Below, in pieces: positions 44,537 to 57,450 of a stretch of 64,000 bases of DNA. The translations under genes and the position numbers were made by a program. The DNA is from Nepenthes gracilis (taxonomy: Eukaryota > Streptophyta > Magnoliopsida > Caryophyllales > Nepenthaceae), in NCBI GenBank assembly GCA_033239525.1, contig BSYO01000016.1, positions 6,893,045-6,957,044 on the forward strand, written 5' to 3'. How positions within the stretch are numbered: the first letter of the stretch is position 1; each line of letters starts with the position of its first letter. The notes beneath the pieces are model-generated. The model was given only the letters and a program-made list of their open reading frames with translations. It was not told where the DNA came from and searched no databases.

Positions 44537-47500
44537 TGTAAAGATCGCAATCCCGTAAACTAAGAACGTAATTTGGGACAACTTATGTAATTCAGATTAT
44601 GATTAAATTAATTCAAAATAGTCTTTGACAAATATACTAGCCCCCTATGTCTTAGTTTTTTGCATACTCATGTCCAATTCCTTTAATTTAATTTTCGAAC
44701 ACAAAAGCCAGAGATTTAATTCAGGATGTGTTAGGCGATCTAGATTTTGATGTAAATAACCCTAGTTGATCATTGACAAGTAGACTAACTTCCCATGTCT
44801 TCGTTTTCCAAACCCCGACACCCGATCATTTTAAATTGCCCTTCAAACCCGAAAGCTAGGGATGTAAATCAGGAGATGATAAGAAATTCAGTTTTGGACA
44901 AAATTAATACTAGACAATTTTTAGTGTCTATACTAAGTTTTCATTTCCTAAATTTTGACAAACGCATACCCGAACACCTTAAATTAAATCCTTCAAGCAA
45001 ATGGACAAAATGGGAAAATTCAACAACCGAGGGGGACTTGGACAAATTCGATTTGGTAGCTGTGCCAACAGGAAAATTAGGTGGATTTTTCACTCTATGT
45101 TGGACTATAGTAAATATAAAATATAGTGAATTAAGGAAACATTATATATTAATAGGAAAAATGGGGAAAAGAGGCATGAAAGGTGGCATGCATCTGGCAG
45201 CCGATTTCTCTCCCTTCAAAGTAGCTCTTTGAGCAACTTAATTAGGATAAATTTGACCATAAATAACACTAAGTATTAGCCCTAGATTGTAGCCTTATCA
45301 TTGCTTAACATAAGGATGGTGAATCAACAAATCACGGGTTACAATCTGATGCAACCCCGAGCTATTGCTACATGCAAAATTTAGAGAAGTGACACGAGGG
45401 TTTAGGGGATAAGATGAGTAAATTTATTTAATGCATGAATAGGGTAGAAGAAGGAAAGAGAGGAGAGCTTGTGTGGCACAAAAAAATAGGGGGTAAAGTA
45501 AGGGAAAAGAGGAAGGAAACCAATAGGCAGCAAGGAGAAGTTCAGCTGAATAAATCGGCAAGTGTACTTCGCCCCATTCCTTGCTTGTTGAGCAATTTTT
45601 GGCTAATTTCTCTTGAGTATTCTTGATCCAATACCTATATATGCTTACTTAGTTATCATAAATTCATGAGGAGTTGTAAGAAAAAAAATTAAAAGTTGGT
45701 GAACCGGCCCTGGACACATGATAGTGTCCAAAATCAGGTTCTGCTGTGGCAGTTCCTGATATTTGCTTCATATCGACCACTAAATGGCCGAATTAGCCAA
45801 CAGCCAAAACTGGACAAATAATCCTTATTTAATGAAGTAAAAGTAGAAAAGCAAAATGAGCCCATGAATCATCCAAGAAGGGATTCAAAATCGGCCCCAA
45901 ACTCAGCTGCAGAACCAACTTACTGGTTCTGCTGATGCTGAAATTTTAGTTTCTAAAATTTAGCCAAACACGTCCCAAAATAGGTTGATCTGGAGTTCGA
46001 CCTAACCCGATTTTCTAGTATTATGTGTGGACTATTACCATATAAACCGGCGGCTCAAGAAAATTTGGGCCGGATATTGAACTGGACCCATGAATCACAA
46101 GGGTCTTGCTGAACTGCTTCCGTGAGCAGTTGGAGAAATAATTTTAAATAAAATACAATTGAAATCCAAAATGGGCCAAATCGGTGCCAAAGTTAGCTAA
46201 GACCTTGGAGGTAATATTCGAGTATCACCCTGTAAAAATCAGATCTAAATTAAATATGATTCGGACCCACAAAATTAGAACAGAATTGGTATGCATCAGC
46301 TGATGTTGATGCAGAAGCTGTTCTGGGAATTTGGGCTGAATCAGCCAATATTTTGACTTGAACCGGCCTCAAACCAAATTTATTCTTAAATCCCTTGGCT
46401 ACAAGAAGACGCCCCAAAACGGTCAAAAATCGTCCCGATTGAACCATAAAAAAAATTAGGGAAGCAGAACTGTCTTGGACAGTTCTGCTGAAAATCGAAG
46501 GGGCAGTCTGGGTTTCCAGACTGAACCGGCAATCATCAGATCACCAAATCGGGTCAAATTTGGGCACAAAATAGCTAAAACCCATATCCATGTTGTGAAT
46601 AAACGGCTCATGATAATGGGCTATGTAACTCACTGAACCGGTCCCTCAAAGCCTTCCCAGAACCGATTCAGCTTAAACATTAATTTGGGCTAATTATTAA
46701 AAAGGGTCAAACCGGGCCCAAATTTGACTAAAATTGACCGAACCAATGGCCAATCGACCTAAAAAGGATATTGGGATATTTATAAAAAAAATTCGGGCTC
46801 AAAATAATTAGGAAATCCGGTCCCAAGCCTTAACCGAACCGGTTTACGTGAACCAAAAATTTTCTGGAATATGAATAAAATATTAAACTAGCTCAAGACC
46901 TACCCCGACTTGACTTACTAACATCAATAAGTATTGAATTAAATTATTTAAGTTTCGGTAAATTAATTGGCCACCAAGTAGATTAAAAGACACTAAGTAT
47001 GGAATAAAGTTCTGTATGGATTTTTTCTGCATGTTCAAGGCCTATGAAATATTATATTTGGACATCGTTTGCTATGTTAAACTATATTCATGAAAGTTTG
47101 GAAGGGACTCTATGAAAATATTAATAAATTCAATTACGTCCAGTGACGTTCAGTTAAGTTCGATTATACGAGATCCCTTCAAAGTTTTAAAAAAAGGAAA
47201 ATTAGACCAGGGATCTTTTTCAGGGGATCATATTCCCTAGCATACCTTACGATATTATAGTAGAAAATCAAAGAATTGATTTTATATGATCCATCCATTT
47301 TAGCCCTGTTTACCGGGATTATAGGTATTGCTGCCCACCTCGAGGTGTAAGAATGAGGACAAGAATTGGATTGTGGAATTAAGCATAATCACGATTGTGG
47401 AAGTAAGAACAATCTATCCTATTGCTAGGATATTTGCCTTTGATTGTGTGGATTAATATAATCCTTTCTTCAATTTATCCGCTCCGTTAGTTGGTGAGGC

Positions 47501-48068
47501 CTACTGTCCCTGATCCCTAAAGATAAGAAAAAATAAATACAGTCAATAAAAGTTGGGTAATAAAGAAAGGTAGATGCATTGCATTTCATGTATCCGCTCC
47601 TATTTATATATGTTAATGTATATTCAGCTTAAAATGCATCCTTTTGTATATTATGTACATTGCTGAGCATTTGGCTCACTCGTTTACTATTTTCACTTCC
47701 TCAAGAAATGATGAAGGACAAACAGGATTAGGAAAGAAATTTGAGGAGGCCATAATTTTATTATGACGTATGTGTTATACTTGGGATGATAATAAAAAAA
47801 TAAAAAAATATACTGTGTAATGTTGTATTTCAGACATGTTGTATTTTGATGATAATGGAATTGCTTCCGTTATGATATAGAATATATGCTTCCGTTATGA
47901 TTAAATTCTTATGGATGTTTAGTAAGTGTCTTTTTTAATTTAGACTAATATTTTGAATGAATAATATGATATTAGAGCCAATATAATTTATGGCTAATGT
48001 TAGGATCCTATCTATGATAATAATAATATTAATGATAAGTACAATGATGTATGACGTGGGACGTCACA
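44537..48068 (+). repeat. 5' LTR of element G
   Basis: A 3,532-bp LTR, unusually long for a Gypsy element. It contains a donor-like CGGCAAGTGTAC (45556-45567), a cluster of six perfect stem-loops (45711-46523) and a pyrimidine tract before CTCAAG (47705). The 145-codon ORF at 44795-45232 is not kept in the 3' LTR. Confidence 0.95.
45711..46523 (+). repeat. Cluster of stem-loops inside the G LTR
   Basis: Perfect inverted repeats: TGGACAC/GTGTCCA (45711-45730); GCAGAACCA/TGGTTCTGC (45909-45932); AACTGCT/AGCAGTT (46112-46131); AGAACAG/CTGTTCT (46277-46324) enclosing GCATCA/TGATGC; GCAGAACTGTC/GACAGTTCTGC (46464-46488, 3-base loop); CAGTCTGG/CCAGACTG (46504-46523). The 3' LTR keeps the TGGACAC, AGAACAG and (7-bp) CAGTCTG stems but has mismatches in the GCAGAACTGTC one. 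Confidence 0.85.
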
Positions 48069-48070
48069 GG

Positions 48071-48080
48071 TGGTATTAGA
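48071..48080 (+). other. Primer binding site of element G
   Basis: TGGTATTAGA, one base different from TGGTATCAGA (initiator tRNA-Met), two bases past the LTR end. Confidence 0.8.
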
Positions 48081-48228
48081 CAATATTTAAGGAGATGATT
48101 TAGGTTGATTGATCATAAGACAGAAGCTTAGGAATAATTAGGACTAGATATAGCATGTTTTAAATTTTTGGGTTAAATTTTATGGCAGATAAACATTAGA
48201 ACACACACGTTGACCTGTTCCTTATGAT

Positions 48229-49250
48229 TTGATCAATAGGGAGTATAAAATGTCTAGTCGAAGACGAAATACTCAAAGTGGTGCTAATAATCAACCTACC
48301 AGGGAGGCCGATTATTTAAGTGTGCTTGGGAGAGTGGCCGAGGCACTAGAATGTCTTGCACCAAGGTATATGGCACCAACCCCGGTCCTGACAATAGCTC
48401 TGGCAAATACAAGAATGCCGACTTATGATCATTTTAACCATGAACGAGTCCTAGAGTTCATGGGGGAGCCGAACCCAATCAAAGCAGACATATGGATTCT
48501 GAGACTCAACAAGGTCTTCAAAGTTATCTATTATCCGGAGGTGGACAAGGTAACTTTCGCTTCATACAAACTTGAGGGAGAAGCCGACCACCGGTGAGCA
48601 ATGTAGAAGAGGGCTTTCGGGGTACCGGCAGATGAAATTAATTAGGAGAGGTTCGAGGAAGCCTTTATGGAGAAATACTTCCCTACCAGTCTTCGGGAGC
48701 AGAAGGAGGAGGAGTTTGCAAGATTGAGGCAAGGGTCTCGCTCGGTAGCTGAATACGATGCCAAATTCACCGAGCTATCACAATATGCTCCTTATCTGGT
48801 GGATAGCGAGGAGAGGAAGACGAAAAAGTTTCAACAATGGCTGAGGACTGTAATCCAGAAGCCACTTGTACTGTTCAAATTGCAACGTTATGGGGACATA
48901 CTGGAGCGATCACTTCTGTATGAAAAGGAATTGGAGCAGGAGGAATTCTTTAAGAAGAGAAAGATCAGGAATGCAGGTTCAAGTTCAAGACCCCGCGGTG
49001 TAGCAAAAAGACTAGCAAAAAGGATGAGGACAACAGATAAAGGGAAGGGAAGCGGTACGGTTCAAAGGACACCGCAACAGCCAATAACCAAACCATCATG
49101 TCCTCAATGTGGGAAGTATTGCCCAGGAAAGCCATGCTACAAGGCAATAGGGGCTTGCTTCAACTGTGGGCAGACGACCCACTGGATCAGAGATTTCCCT
49201 CTACTTCAGAGTGAGGCGAAGAAACCTACTGTGCAAGGTAAAGTTTTTGC
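48229..49250 (+). pseudogene. Gag of element G, interrupted by three in-frame stops
   Basis: Frame 1 runs from ATG 48229 (a second ATG at 48250, MSSRRRNTQSG, is the more likely start) through FMGEPNPIKADIWILRLNK, stops TGA 48595, TAG 48604 and TAG 48643, then continues FEEAFMEKYFPTSLREQKEE, GSRSVAEYDAKFTELSQYAP and a nucleocapsid CFNCGQTTHWIRDF. The last Cys of the C-X2-C-X4-H-X4-C zinc knuckle is Phe. All three stops lie where Trp (TGG) is expected. It would form the particle shell and bind RNA. It aligns with the gag of F. Confidence 0.9.
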
Positions 49251-52200
49251 GGTAATGACTCAAGAGGTGGAGGCATCTCCAAATGTGGATGAAGGTATTA
49301 TCCTTATTTATGATAACTCAGCCCATGCACTATTTGATTCGGGATCCACCCATTCATTTGTGTCACCGCAATTTGTAAAGTATCTGGTATTATCATCGCA
49401 AAATCTAGACTTTTCATTGGTAGTGTCAACACCAACAGGGTCATCAGTTACTACTGATATTGTGTATCCAAAATGCATGGTGGCAATTAATGGGCAGAAC
49501 ATGGAGGCGAATTTAATTTTACTAAATATGTGTGATTTTGAGGTAATACTAGGGATGGACTGGTTAACAACCTATCACGCCAGTATCGATTGCTTTCATA
49601 AACGGGTACATTTTGAGATTCTAGGGTGTGAATCATTTCACATTCAAGGAATAAATCTAAAGGAGACGCCTATATTAATCTCTACCTTACATACTCGACA
49701 TCTAATACAAAATGGATATCATGCTTATCTGATCTATGCCAATGCCACTGAAGGTCACAGTATGTCGATCAAGGATATACTAGTGATCTGTGAATTCAAA
49801 GACATATTTCCCGAAGACTTGTCTGGCTTACCGCCACATCGGGAGATAGAATTCGAAATTGAGCTTATGCCAGGATTAGGTCCGATTTCAAAGGCACCGT
49901 ACAAAATGACGCCTGCTGAACTAAAAGAGTTAAAACGGCAATTACAAGAGCTGTTGGATAAGTTTTTCATCCGACCAAGTGTGTCTCCTGGGGCGCACCG
50001 GTATTGTTTGTGAAGAAGAAGGATGGGACCCTATGACTATGTATCAATTATCGTGAACTGAATAACATCACGATCAAAAATAAATATCCGTTGTCACAGA
50101 TTGATGATCTGTTCGACCAGCTGCAAAGGACTCAAGTATTCTCCAAGATTGATCTGCGCTCTGGTTATCATTAATTGAGAATCAAAAAGGAGGATATACC
50201 AAAGATTGACTTCCGGACAAGGTATGGCCACTATGAATTCTTGGTTATGCCTTTCAAACTGACTAATGCCCCAGTACCTTCATTGACCAAATGAATCTGG
50301 TATTTCGACCATATTTGGATAAGTTTGCAGTTGTATTTATTGATGACATTCTGATTTATTCTAAGAGTTCTAAGGAGTATGAGATGCATCTGAGGATGGT
50401 GCTTCAAACTTTACGAGAGGAGAAATTATATGCATAGCTAAACAAATGTGAGTTCTGGCTCAAGGAGTTAACATTTCTGGGCTATGTTGCACCCAGAATG
50501 GTGTTTCTGTCGACTCAAAGAAAATCGAAGTAGTTACTGGTTGGAGCCAACCTACCACGGTAACTGAAGTGCAGAGTTTCTTGGGCATGGCAGGATATTA
50601 TCACAGATTTGTAGAAAATTTCTCCAGAATCGCTATGCCACTTACCTGACTGACGAGAAAGGAAGTCAGATTCGACTGGACAAAAGAATATGAGCAGAGC
50701 TTCCAAGAGCTAAAGAAGCGGCTAACATTCGCTCCCATTCTCACCATTCTGGCAGGAGCAAGGGGTTCGTAGTATATTGTGATACCTCTAAAACTGCACT
50801 AGGTTGTGTTCTAATGCAACATGAGAAGGTCATAGCCTATGGATCACGACAGCTAAAAGTTAATGAGAGGAGCTACCCTACTCACAATCTAGAACTGGCG
50901 GTAGTCGTATTTGCTTTGAAGATCTCCAGGTATTATTTGTATGGTAAGAAGTTCCTGGTATATTCAGACCACAAAAGTCTGAAATACTTATTTTCATAAA
51001 AGGATCTAAATATGAGACAGAGATAGTGAATCGATTTTCTGAAAGATTATGATTGTGAGATCTAATATCAACCAAGCAAGGCTAATGCAGTAGCAGATGT
51101 TTTAAACCGCCAAACATGTCTTTATGCGAGGTTACAGATAAAGGAGATGGAAATGCTAGAGAACATGCAGCAATGTGGCATCCAACGGTATGTCAGGGGC
51201 AACCGAATGATCTTATCATATCTTCAGATCAAGCCAGAGATATTACAAAGGATCAAAGATGGCCAAATGAAAGACCCCTTTCTAGCAGAGATTGCTGGAG
51301 ATCTAACTCAGGACTCTCGAGTTGACTTTAATATCTTAATATCCGTGCTGATGGAGTCTTGAGATTCCAAGATCGGCTCTGTGTGCCAAATGATCAAGAA
51401 ATCAACGGGAAAATTATGAAGGAAGCCCATCGATCATTGTACACCATTCATCCGAGTATCAATAAGATGTATCAAAACATGAGAAAGATGTTTTGGTGGA
51501 GAAGTATGAGTGGGAGATTGTGAATTACGTCAAGAAATGCCTAGTTTGTCAATAGCTCAAGGCAGAGCGAAAGAAGCCATCAGGGTTCCTACAATCATTG
51601 TCAATTCTGAGTTGAAAGTGGGATGATATAACAATGGACTTTGCCATGGGTCTATCGAGGTCATCTAAACATCATGATGCTATCTGGGTGATCGTCTATA
51701 AACTCACTAAATTGGCACATTTCCTGGCTATTTGGACCACGTACTCACGAGATCGGTTAGCTCAGATTTATACAAACGAAGTTATCAGACTGCATAGAGT
51801 ACCTGCATCCATTGTGTCAGACCGAGATCCAAGGTTTGTTTCTAAATTTTGAGAAAGCCTACAACGAGAACTCAGGACAGAGCTAAAATTCAGTATGGCT
51901 TATCATCCACAAACCAATGGACAATCAGAATGGACTATTCAAATCCTAGAAGATATGTCAAGAGCTTCAGTCCTAGAAATGGGTGGCAGTTGGGACAACT
52001 ATCTGGCCTTAGCAAAATTTACCTATAACAATAGCTATCAAGCCAGTATCAGAATAGCACCATTCGAAGCTCTTTATGGGAGGAAATGTTGATCTCCAAT
52101 CCATTGGGAAGAAATTGAAGATAAACAACTTCTAGGACCAGACATCATTAAGGAAACATCCGAGAAAATCAAATTAGTCCACAACAATTTGAAGACCGCC

Positions 52201-52683
52201 CAGAGCGGCCAAAAGAGCTATACTAATCAGAGAAGATTAGATTTACAATTCAACACCGACGACTATGTTTTCCTGAAGGTATCACCAACCAAAGGAACAA
52301 CGAGATTCAGAATGAAAGGAAAGCTCAAACCAAAATTCATAGGTCCCTTCGAAGTCTTAGAAAAGATTGGAGATATGGCCTATCGATTGGCCTTACCACC
52401 GAGTCTAGCAGAGGTACATAATCTATTTCATGTATCGATGCTACGAAAGTATGTACATGACCCGGAGCATGTCATAAATTTTGAACCTTTGGTAATCAAT
52501 GAAGATTTATCTTACATTGAACAGCTAGTGCAGATTCTAGATAGAAATGATCAAAATTTGCGCAACAAATTCATTCCACTCGTTAAAGTTCTATGGAGAA
52601 ATCATTCGTCCGACGAAGCTACATGGGAACGTGAAGAAGATATTTGCAAAGAGTACCCTTATTTGTTTTCTCAATATATGTAA
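49251..52683 (+). pseudogene. Pol of element G: protease, RT, RNase H, integrase, chromodomain (broken)
   Basis: Protease has ALFDSGSTHSFV with intact DSG (Asp codon near 49335) and MDWLTTYHASIDC. The frame breaks near 49988 (one base lost before GAPVLFVKKKDG). Reverse transcriptase: [11 protein letters not shown], then [12 protein letters not shown] (about 50335-50360), with further shifts near 50273 and 50495. RNase [35 protein letters not shown] and [12 protein letters not shown] (50780-50999). Integrase: EAHRSLYTIHPS and KKCLVCQ zinc finger, TMDFAMGLSRSSKHHDAIWV, SIVSDRDPRF and HPQTNGQSE (D, D and E kept). The chromodomain-like end is LVQILDRNDQNLRNKFIPL...LWRNHSSDEATWERE, stop 52681. At least nine further in-frame stops. 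Confidence 0.95.
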
Positions 52684-52702
52684 TTTTCTTAAATTTCAAG
52701 GA

Positions 52703-52728
52703 CGAAATTTTTGTAAGAGTTGTAGAAT
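52703..52728 (+). other. Polypurine-tract region of element G
   Basis: GACGAAATTTTTGTAAGAG followed by TTGTAGAAT directly before the 3' LTR. This block is shared with D and F at the same place and is the expected site of plus-strand priming, although it is not purine-pure. Confidence 0.55.
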
Positions 52729-55700
52729 TGTAAAGACCGCAATCCCGTAAACCAGGAATGTAATTTGAGACAACTTATGTAATTCAAATTATGATGAAAT
52801 TAATCCAAAATAGTCTTTAACAAATATACTAACCCCTTATGTCTTAGTTTTTGGCATACTCACGCCCGATTCCTTTAATTTAATTTTCAAACCTAAAAGC
52901 CAGAGATTTAATTCCGGATGTGTTAGGCAATCCAGATTTTGACGTAAATAATCCCAATTGATCATTGACAAGTAGACTAACTTCCGATGTCTTTGTTTCC
53001 CAAACCCCGAGACCCGATCATTTTTAATTGCCCTTCAAACCCGAAAGCCAGGGGATGTAAATCGGAGATGATAAGAAATTTAGTTTCGGATAAAATTAAT
53101 ACTGGATGATCTTTAGTATCTATACTAAGTTTTCATGTCCTAAATTTCCACAAATGCATACCTAAACACCTTAAATTAAATCCTTCAAGAAAATAGGTAA
53201 AATAAAAAAATTCAGCAACCGAGGGGGACTTGGACAAATTCGATTTGGCAGCTGTGCCAATGGAAAAATTAGGTAGATTTTTCACTCCATTTTAGACTAT
53301 AGTAAGTATAAAATATAGTAAATTAAGGATACATTATATATTAATGGGAAAAACAGGGAAAAGATGCATGAAAGGTGGCACACATCAGCAGTCGAGTTTC
53401 TCTCCTTTCCAAGCTGCTCTTTGAGTAGCTTAATTAGGATACGTTGGGCCATAAATAACACTAAGTATTATCCCTAGATTGTAGCCTTATCATTGCTTAA
53501 TAGAAAGATGGTGAATCAGTAAAACATGGGTTACAATCTGATGCAACCCTGAGCTGTTGTTACATGCAAAATTTGGAGGAGTGACATGAGGGTTTAGGGG
53601 ATAATATGAGTAAATTTATTTAAGGCATGAATAGGGTAGAAGAAGGGAAGAGAGGATAGATTGTTAGGCACAAAAAAATCAGCGATAAAGTAAGGGAAAA
53701 GAGGAAGGAAACCAAGAGGCAGCAAGGAGAAGTTCAGCTGAATAAATCGACAAGTGTACTTCGACCCTTTCCTTGCTTGTTGAACAATTTTTGGCTAATT
53801 TCTCTTGAGTATTGTTGATCCAATACTTGCATATGCTTCCGTAGTTATCATAAATTCATGAGGAGTTGTAAGAAAAAAAATTAAAAATTGGTGAACCGGC
53901 CCTGGACACTTGATAGTGTCCAAAATTGGGTTTTGCTGTGGCAGTTCCTAATATTTGCTTCATATCGACCACTAAATTGCCGAATTAGCCAACGGATAAA
54001 ACTAGTCAAATAATCCTTATTTAATGAAGTAAAAGTAGAAAAAAAGATGAGCCCATGAATCGTCCAAGAAGGGGTTCAAAATCAGCCCCAAACTCAGCTG
54101 CAGAACCAGCTTACTAGTTCTGCTGATGCTGAAATTTTAGTTTCTAAAATTTAGCCAAACACGCCCCAAAATAGGTTGATCCAGAGTCCAACCTAACCCG
54201 ATTTGCTAGTATTATGTGTGGACTATTACCATATAAACCGGCAGCTCAAGAAAATTTGGGCTGGATACTAAACCGGACCCATGAACCACAAGGGTCTTGC
54301 TGAACTACTTCTGTGAGCAGTTGGAGAAATAATTTTAAATAAAATACAACCCGAATCCAAAATGGGCTAAATCGGTGCCAAAGTTAACTAAGACCTTGGA
54401 GGTGATAGTCAAGTATCGCCCCATAAAAATCAATTCCAAATTAAATATGATTTGGACCCACAAAGTTAGAACAGAATTGGTCTGCATCAGCTGATGCTGA
54501 TGCAGAAGCTGTTCTGGGATTTTGGCCTGAATCGGCCAATATTTTGACTTGGACCAGTGCCAAACTAAATTTATTCTTAAGTCCCTTGGCTACAAGAATA
54601 CACCCCAAAATGGTCAAAAATCAGCCCGATTGAACTATAAAAAAATTAGGGAAGCAGAACTGTCTTGGAAAGTTTTGCTGAAAACAGAAGGGGCAGTCTG
54701 GGTTGGCAGACTGAACCGGTAATCATCCGATCACCAAACTGGCTCAAATTTGGGCAAAAAATAGCTAAAACCCATATCCATGTTGTACATAAACGGCTAG
54801 TGATAATGGGCTATGTAACTCACTAAACCAGTCCTTCAAAGCCTTCTCAGAACCAATTCAGCTTAAACATTAATTTGGGCCAATTATTAAAAAGGGTCAA
54901 ACCGGGCCCAAATTTGACTAAAATTGACTGAACCAATGACCAATCGACCTACAAAGGATATTGGGATATTTATAAAAAATTCGGGCTCAAAATAATTAGG
55001 GAACCCTGTCCCAAGCCTTAACTGAACCGGTTTACGTGAACCGAAAAATTTCTAGAATATGAATAAAATATTAAAATAGCTCAAGACCTACCTCGACTTC
55101 ACTTACTAACATCAATAAGTATTGAATTAAATTATTTAAGCTCCGGTAAATTAGTTGGCCACCAAGTAGATTAAAAGACACTAAGTATGGAATAAAGTTC
55201 CGTATAAATTTTTTCTACATGGTCAAGGCCTATGAAATATTATATTTGGACATCGTTTGCTATGTTAAACTATATTCATGAAAGTTTGGAAGGGACTCTA
55301 GAAAAATATTAAAAAATTCAATTATGTCCAGTGACGTTCAGTTAAATTCTGTTAAGTTTGATTACACGATATCCCTTCAAAGTTTAAAAAAAAGGAAAAT
55401 TAGACCATGGATCTTTTCAGGGGATCATATTTCCTGGTATGCCTTAGGATATTATAATAGAAAATCAAAGAATTGATTTTATACAGTCTGTCTGTTTTGG
55501 CCCCGTCTACCGGGATTATAGGTAGTACTGCTTACCTCGGGGTGTAAGAATGATGACAAGAATTAGATTGTGCAATTAAGCACAATCCCAATTGTAAAAA
55601 TAAGCACAATTTGTCATATTGCTAGGATATTTGCCTTAGATTGTGTGAATTATTACAATCCTTTTTTCGATTTATCTGCTCCGTTAGCTGGTGAGTCCTA

Positions 55701-56278
55701 CTGGCTTGATCTCTAAAGATAAGGAAAAATAAATATAGTCAATAAAAGTTAGGAAATAAAGAAAGGTAAATACATTACATTTCATGTATCCGCTCCTATT
55801 TATATATGTTAATGTATATTCTGTATAAAATGCATGCCTATGTATGTTATATATACTGTTGAGCATTTGGCTAACTCATTTGCTATTTTCACTTTCCGTC
55901 AGACGAATCTCAAGAAATGATGAAAGATAAACAGGATTAGGAAAGAAGTTTGAGGTGGCAATAATTTTGTTATGATGTATATGTTGTACTTGGGATGATA
56001 AAAAGAAAGTAAAAAAAATGTATTGTATAATATTGTACTTCAAACATGTTGTATTTTGATGATAATGGAATTTCTGCCGTTATGATATAGAATATATTCT
56101 TCCGTCAGGTTTAAATTCTTATGGATGTTTAGTAAGCATTTTTCTTAATTTAGACTAATATCATGAACGAATAATGTGATATTAGAGCTAATACAATTTA
56201 TGGCTAATGTTATGATCCTATTTATGATCATAATAATATTAATGATAAGTATAATGACGTATGACGTGGGACGTCACA
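52729..56278 (+). repeat. 3' LTR of element G
   Basis: Partner of 44537-48068 over its whole length, 3,550 bp. Near 55885-55902 it has TTTTCACTTTCCGTCAG, a good acceptor-like block, where the 5' LTR has lost about 12 bases. The donor-like block is CGACAAGTGTAC here (about 53748). Confidence 0.95.
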
Positions 56279-56283
56279 CTAGA
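56279..56283. repeat. Target-site duplication of G (right), CTAGA
   Basis: One base different from CTTGA at 44532-44536. Confidence 0.65.
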
Positions 56284-56440
56284 CCTCCTGATCAAACCTG
56301 CATCGAGTAACTTCTTCACCTCTTCCCAAATGGCAACCAACTTTTCTATGGGGTGGTTTCTCCACTTTTATTGGATAGGCTTATGATCCGGATTGAGGCA
56401 CAGCCTATGGACCATTACTCCAATCAGTATCCCCGGTATA
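56284..56440 (-). pseudogene. Reverse transcriptase of element B, N-terminal part
   Basis: The plus strand CATCGAGTAACTTCTTCACC and the following TGGTTTCTCCACTTTTATTGG match 33505-33575 of element A, the N-terminal end of RT. The two halves of the domain flank element G. Confidence 0.75.
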
Positions 56441-56780
56441 TTAGTAGGAGTCCACATAAAGATATCAAAATTTTATCAAAGAAAGGTGATCAGTTTGTCA
56501 TGTAAGGGCCCTTCCAGTATGCTCCTGATCTATATGTATTTCTCTGGGTTGCTGAGGTCCAATGGGATTCGGTTGGTCAGCTCGCTGGACTGGGCTTGTT
56601 GAAACGTAGCTTCATCCTAGTGACCGAAATCTTTGACCAATCGATCTGGGTTTGTTTGAGTAACTCGGGACAAATAACACTTCCAGTCATTCACTTAATC
56701 GCCCAAAACCTCTCCGATGCCACATACTATTAGAAATTTCTTCTTTAGGTATGGGATTGATCTTACTACCCCAAATGTAG

Positions 56781-57236
56781 TTAGGCATGGCCGTTCCAAA
56801 ATAACGTTGTAGACTGGGGGTAGGTCAACATTAGGAATGTGAGCATTTGGGATGCTGTCTTCAGGTATATTCCTAATGTGATCTCCAGATGAATGATTTC
56901 CTCGATAGGCATGGGCTCATTATGCAGTCTATATAAAGGTCCATCGACCAATATCATCTCTCTCTTTTTTAATCCAAGTTTAAAGAATACATTGATGTAC
57001 AGTAAATTACGAGAGCTTCTATTATTGATAAAAACTAGTTTTAGTTGATAGTCAATTGTACCATTTGAAATAAGCACAGATACAACCAGATGGTCAAAAT
57101 AAAAAGTTATTACATGTGTCATATTGTCGTTACTAAAACTAATTACATCATCCCTAACTCTTACCATCGACTTTTTGCTACTGAAAGTTTTTTCCGGGCG
57201 GTCTGAGGTTTTGCTCTTGGGGAGTCTCAAGATCAC
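56781..57236 (-). pseudogene. Protease region of element B (Tat), catalytic Asp replaced
   Basis: A 151-codon open frame gives DVISFSNDNMTHVITF, LVVSVLISNGTIDYQLKLVF, INNRSSRNLLYINVFFKLGL and a later degenerate AYNAILGRP region. The active-site motif expected as D-(N/T)-G-S-S is N-N-R-S-S: Asp to Asn and Gly to Arg. Element A has N-N-E-S-S at the same place. The 57237-57450 stretch is gag-to-protease linker. Confidence 0.8.
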
Positions 57237-57450
57237 TATACTAACTACCCCAGCTGCAACCCGATTTCTCCGTTGCTGCTACTCTAGCTGATCTTTGTCT
57301 ACTCTGCCAGGAGCTTGCCTTAGTGAGGTGCTCCTTTTGGATGAGGGTCACGATTTCTCTCTATAGAGTCCGCCAGTCTTCCATACTATAACCTAGAGAT
57401 CGATGGTAGTGGTAGCACTTCGACCGGTATCCTTCCTCCAGATTTTTGGA

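Larger units (their letters stand above)
44537..56278 (+). mobile_element. Element G: chromodomain Ty3/Gypsy retrotransposon with 3.5-kb LTRs
   Basis: It is 11,742 bp in plus orientation. LTRs are 44537-48068 and 52729-56278 (TGTAAAGA(T/C)CGCAATCCCG ... GACGTCACA). A mutated iMet primer site (TGGTATTAGA) follows the 5' LTR and GACGAAATTTTTGTAAGAG precedes the 3' LTR. Gag-pol is 48229-52683. In the first 330 aligned bases the LTRs differ at roughly 30 places by eye, mostly transitions, so the insertion is not recent. It sits inside the RT of element B. Confidence 0.95.

Noticed and set aside
44795..45232. 145-codon plus ORF in the G 5' LTR
   Set aside because: The aligned region of the 3' LTR has stops and frameshifts, and the protein resembles nothing known to me.
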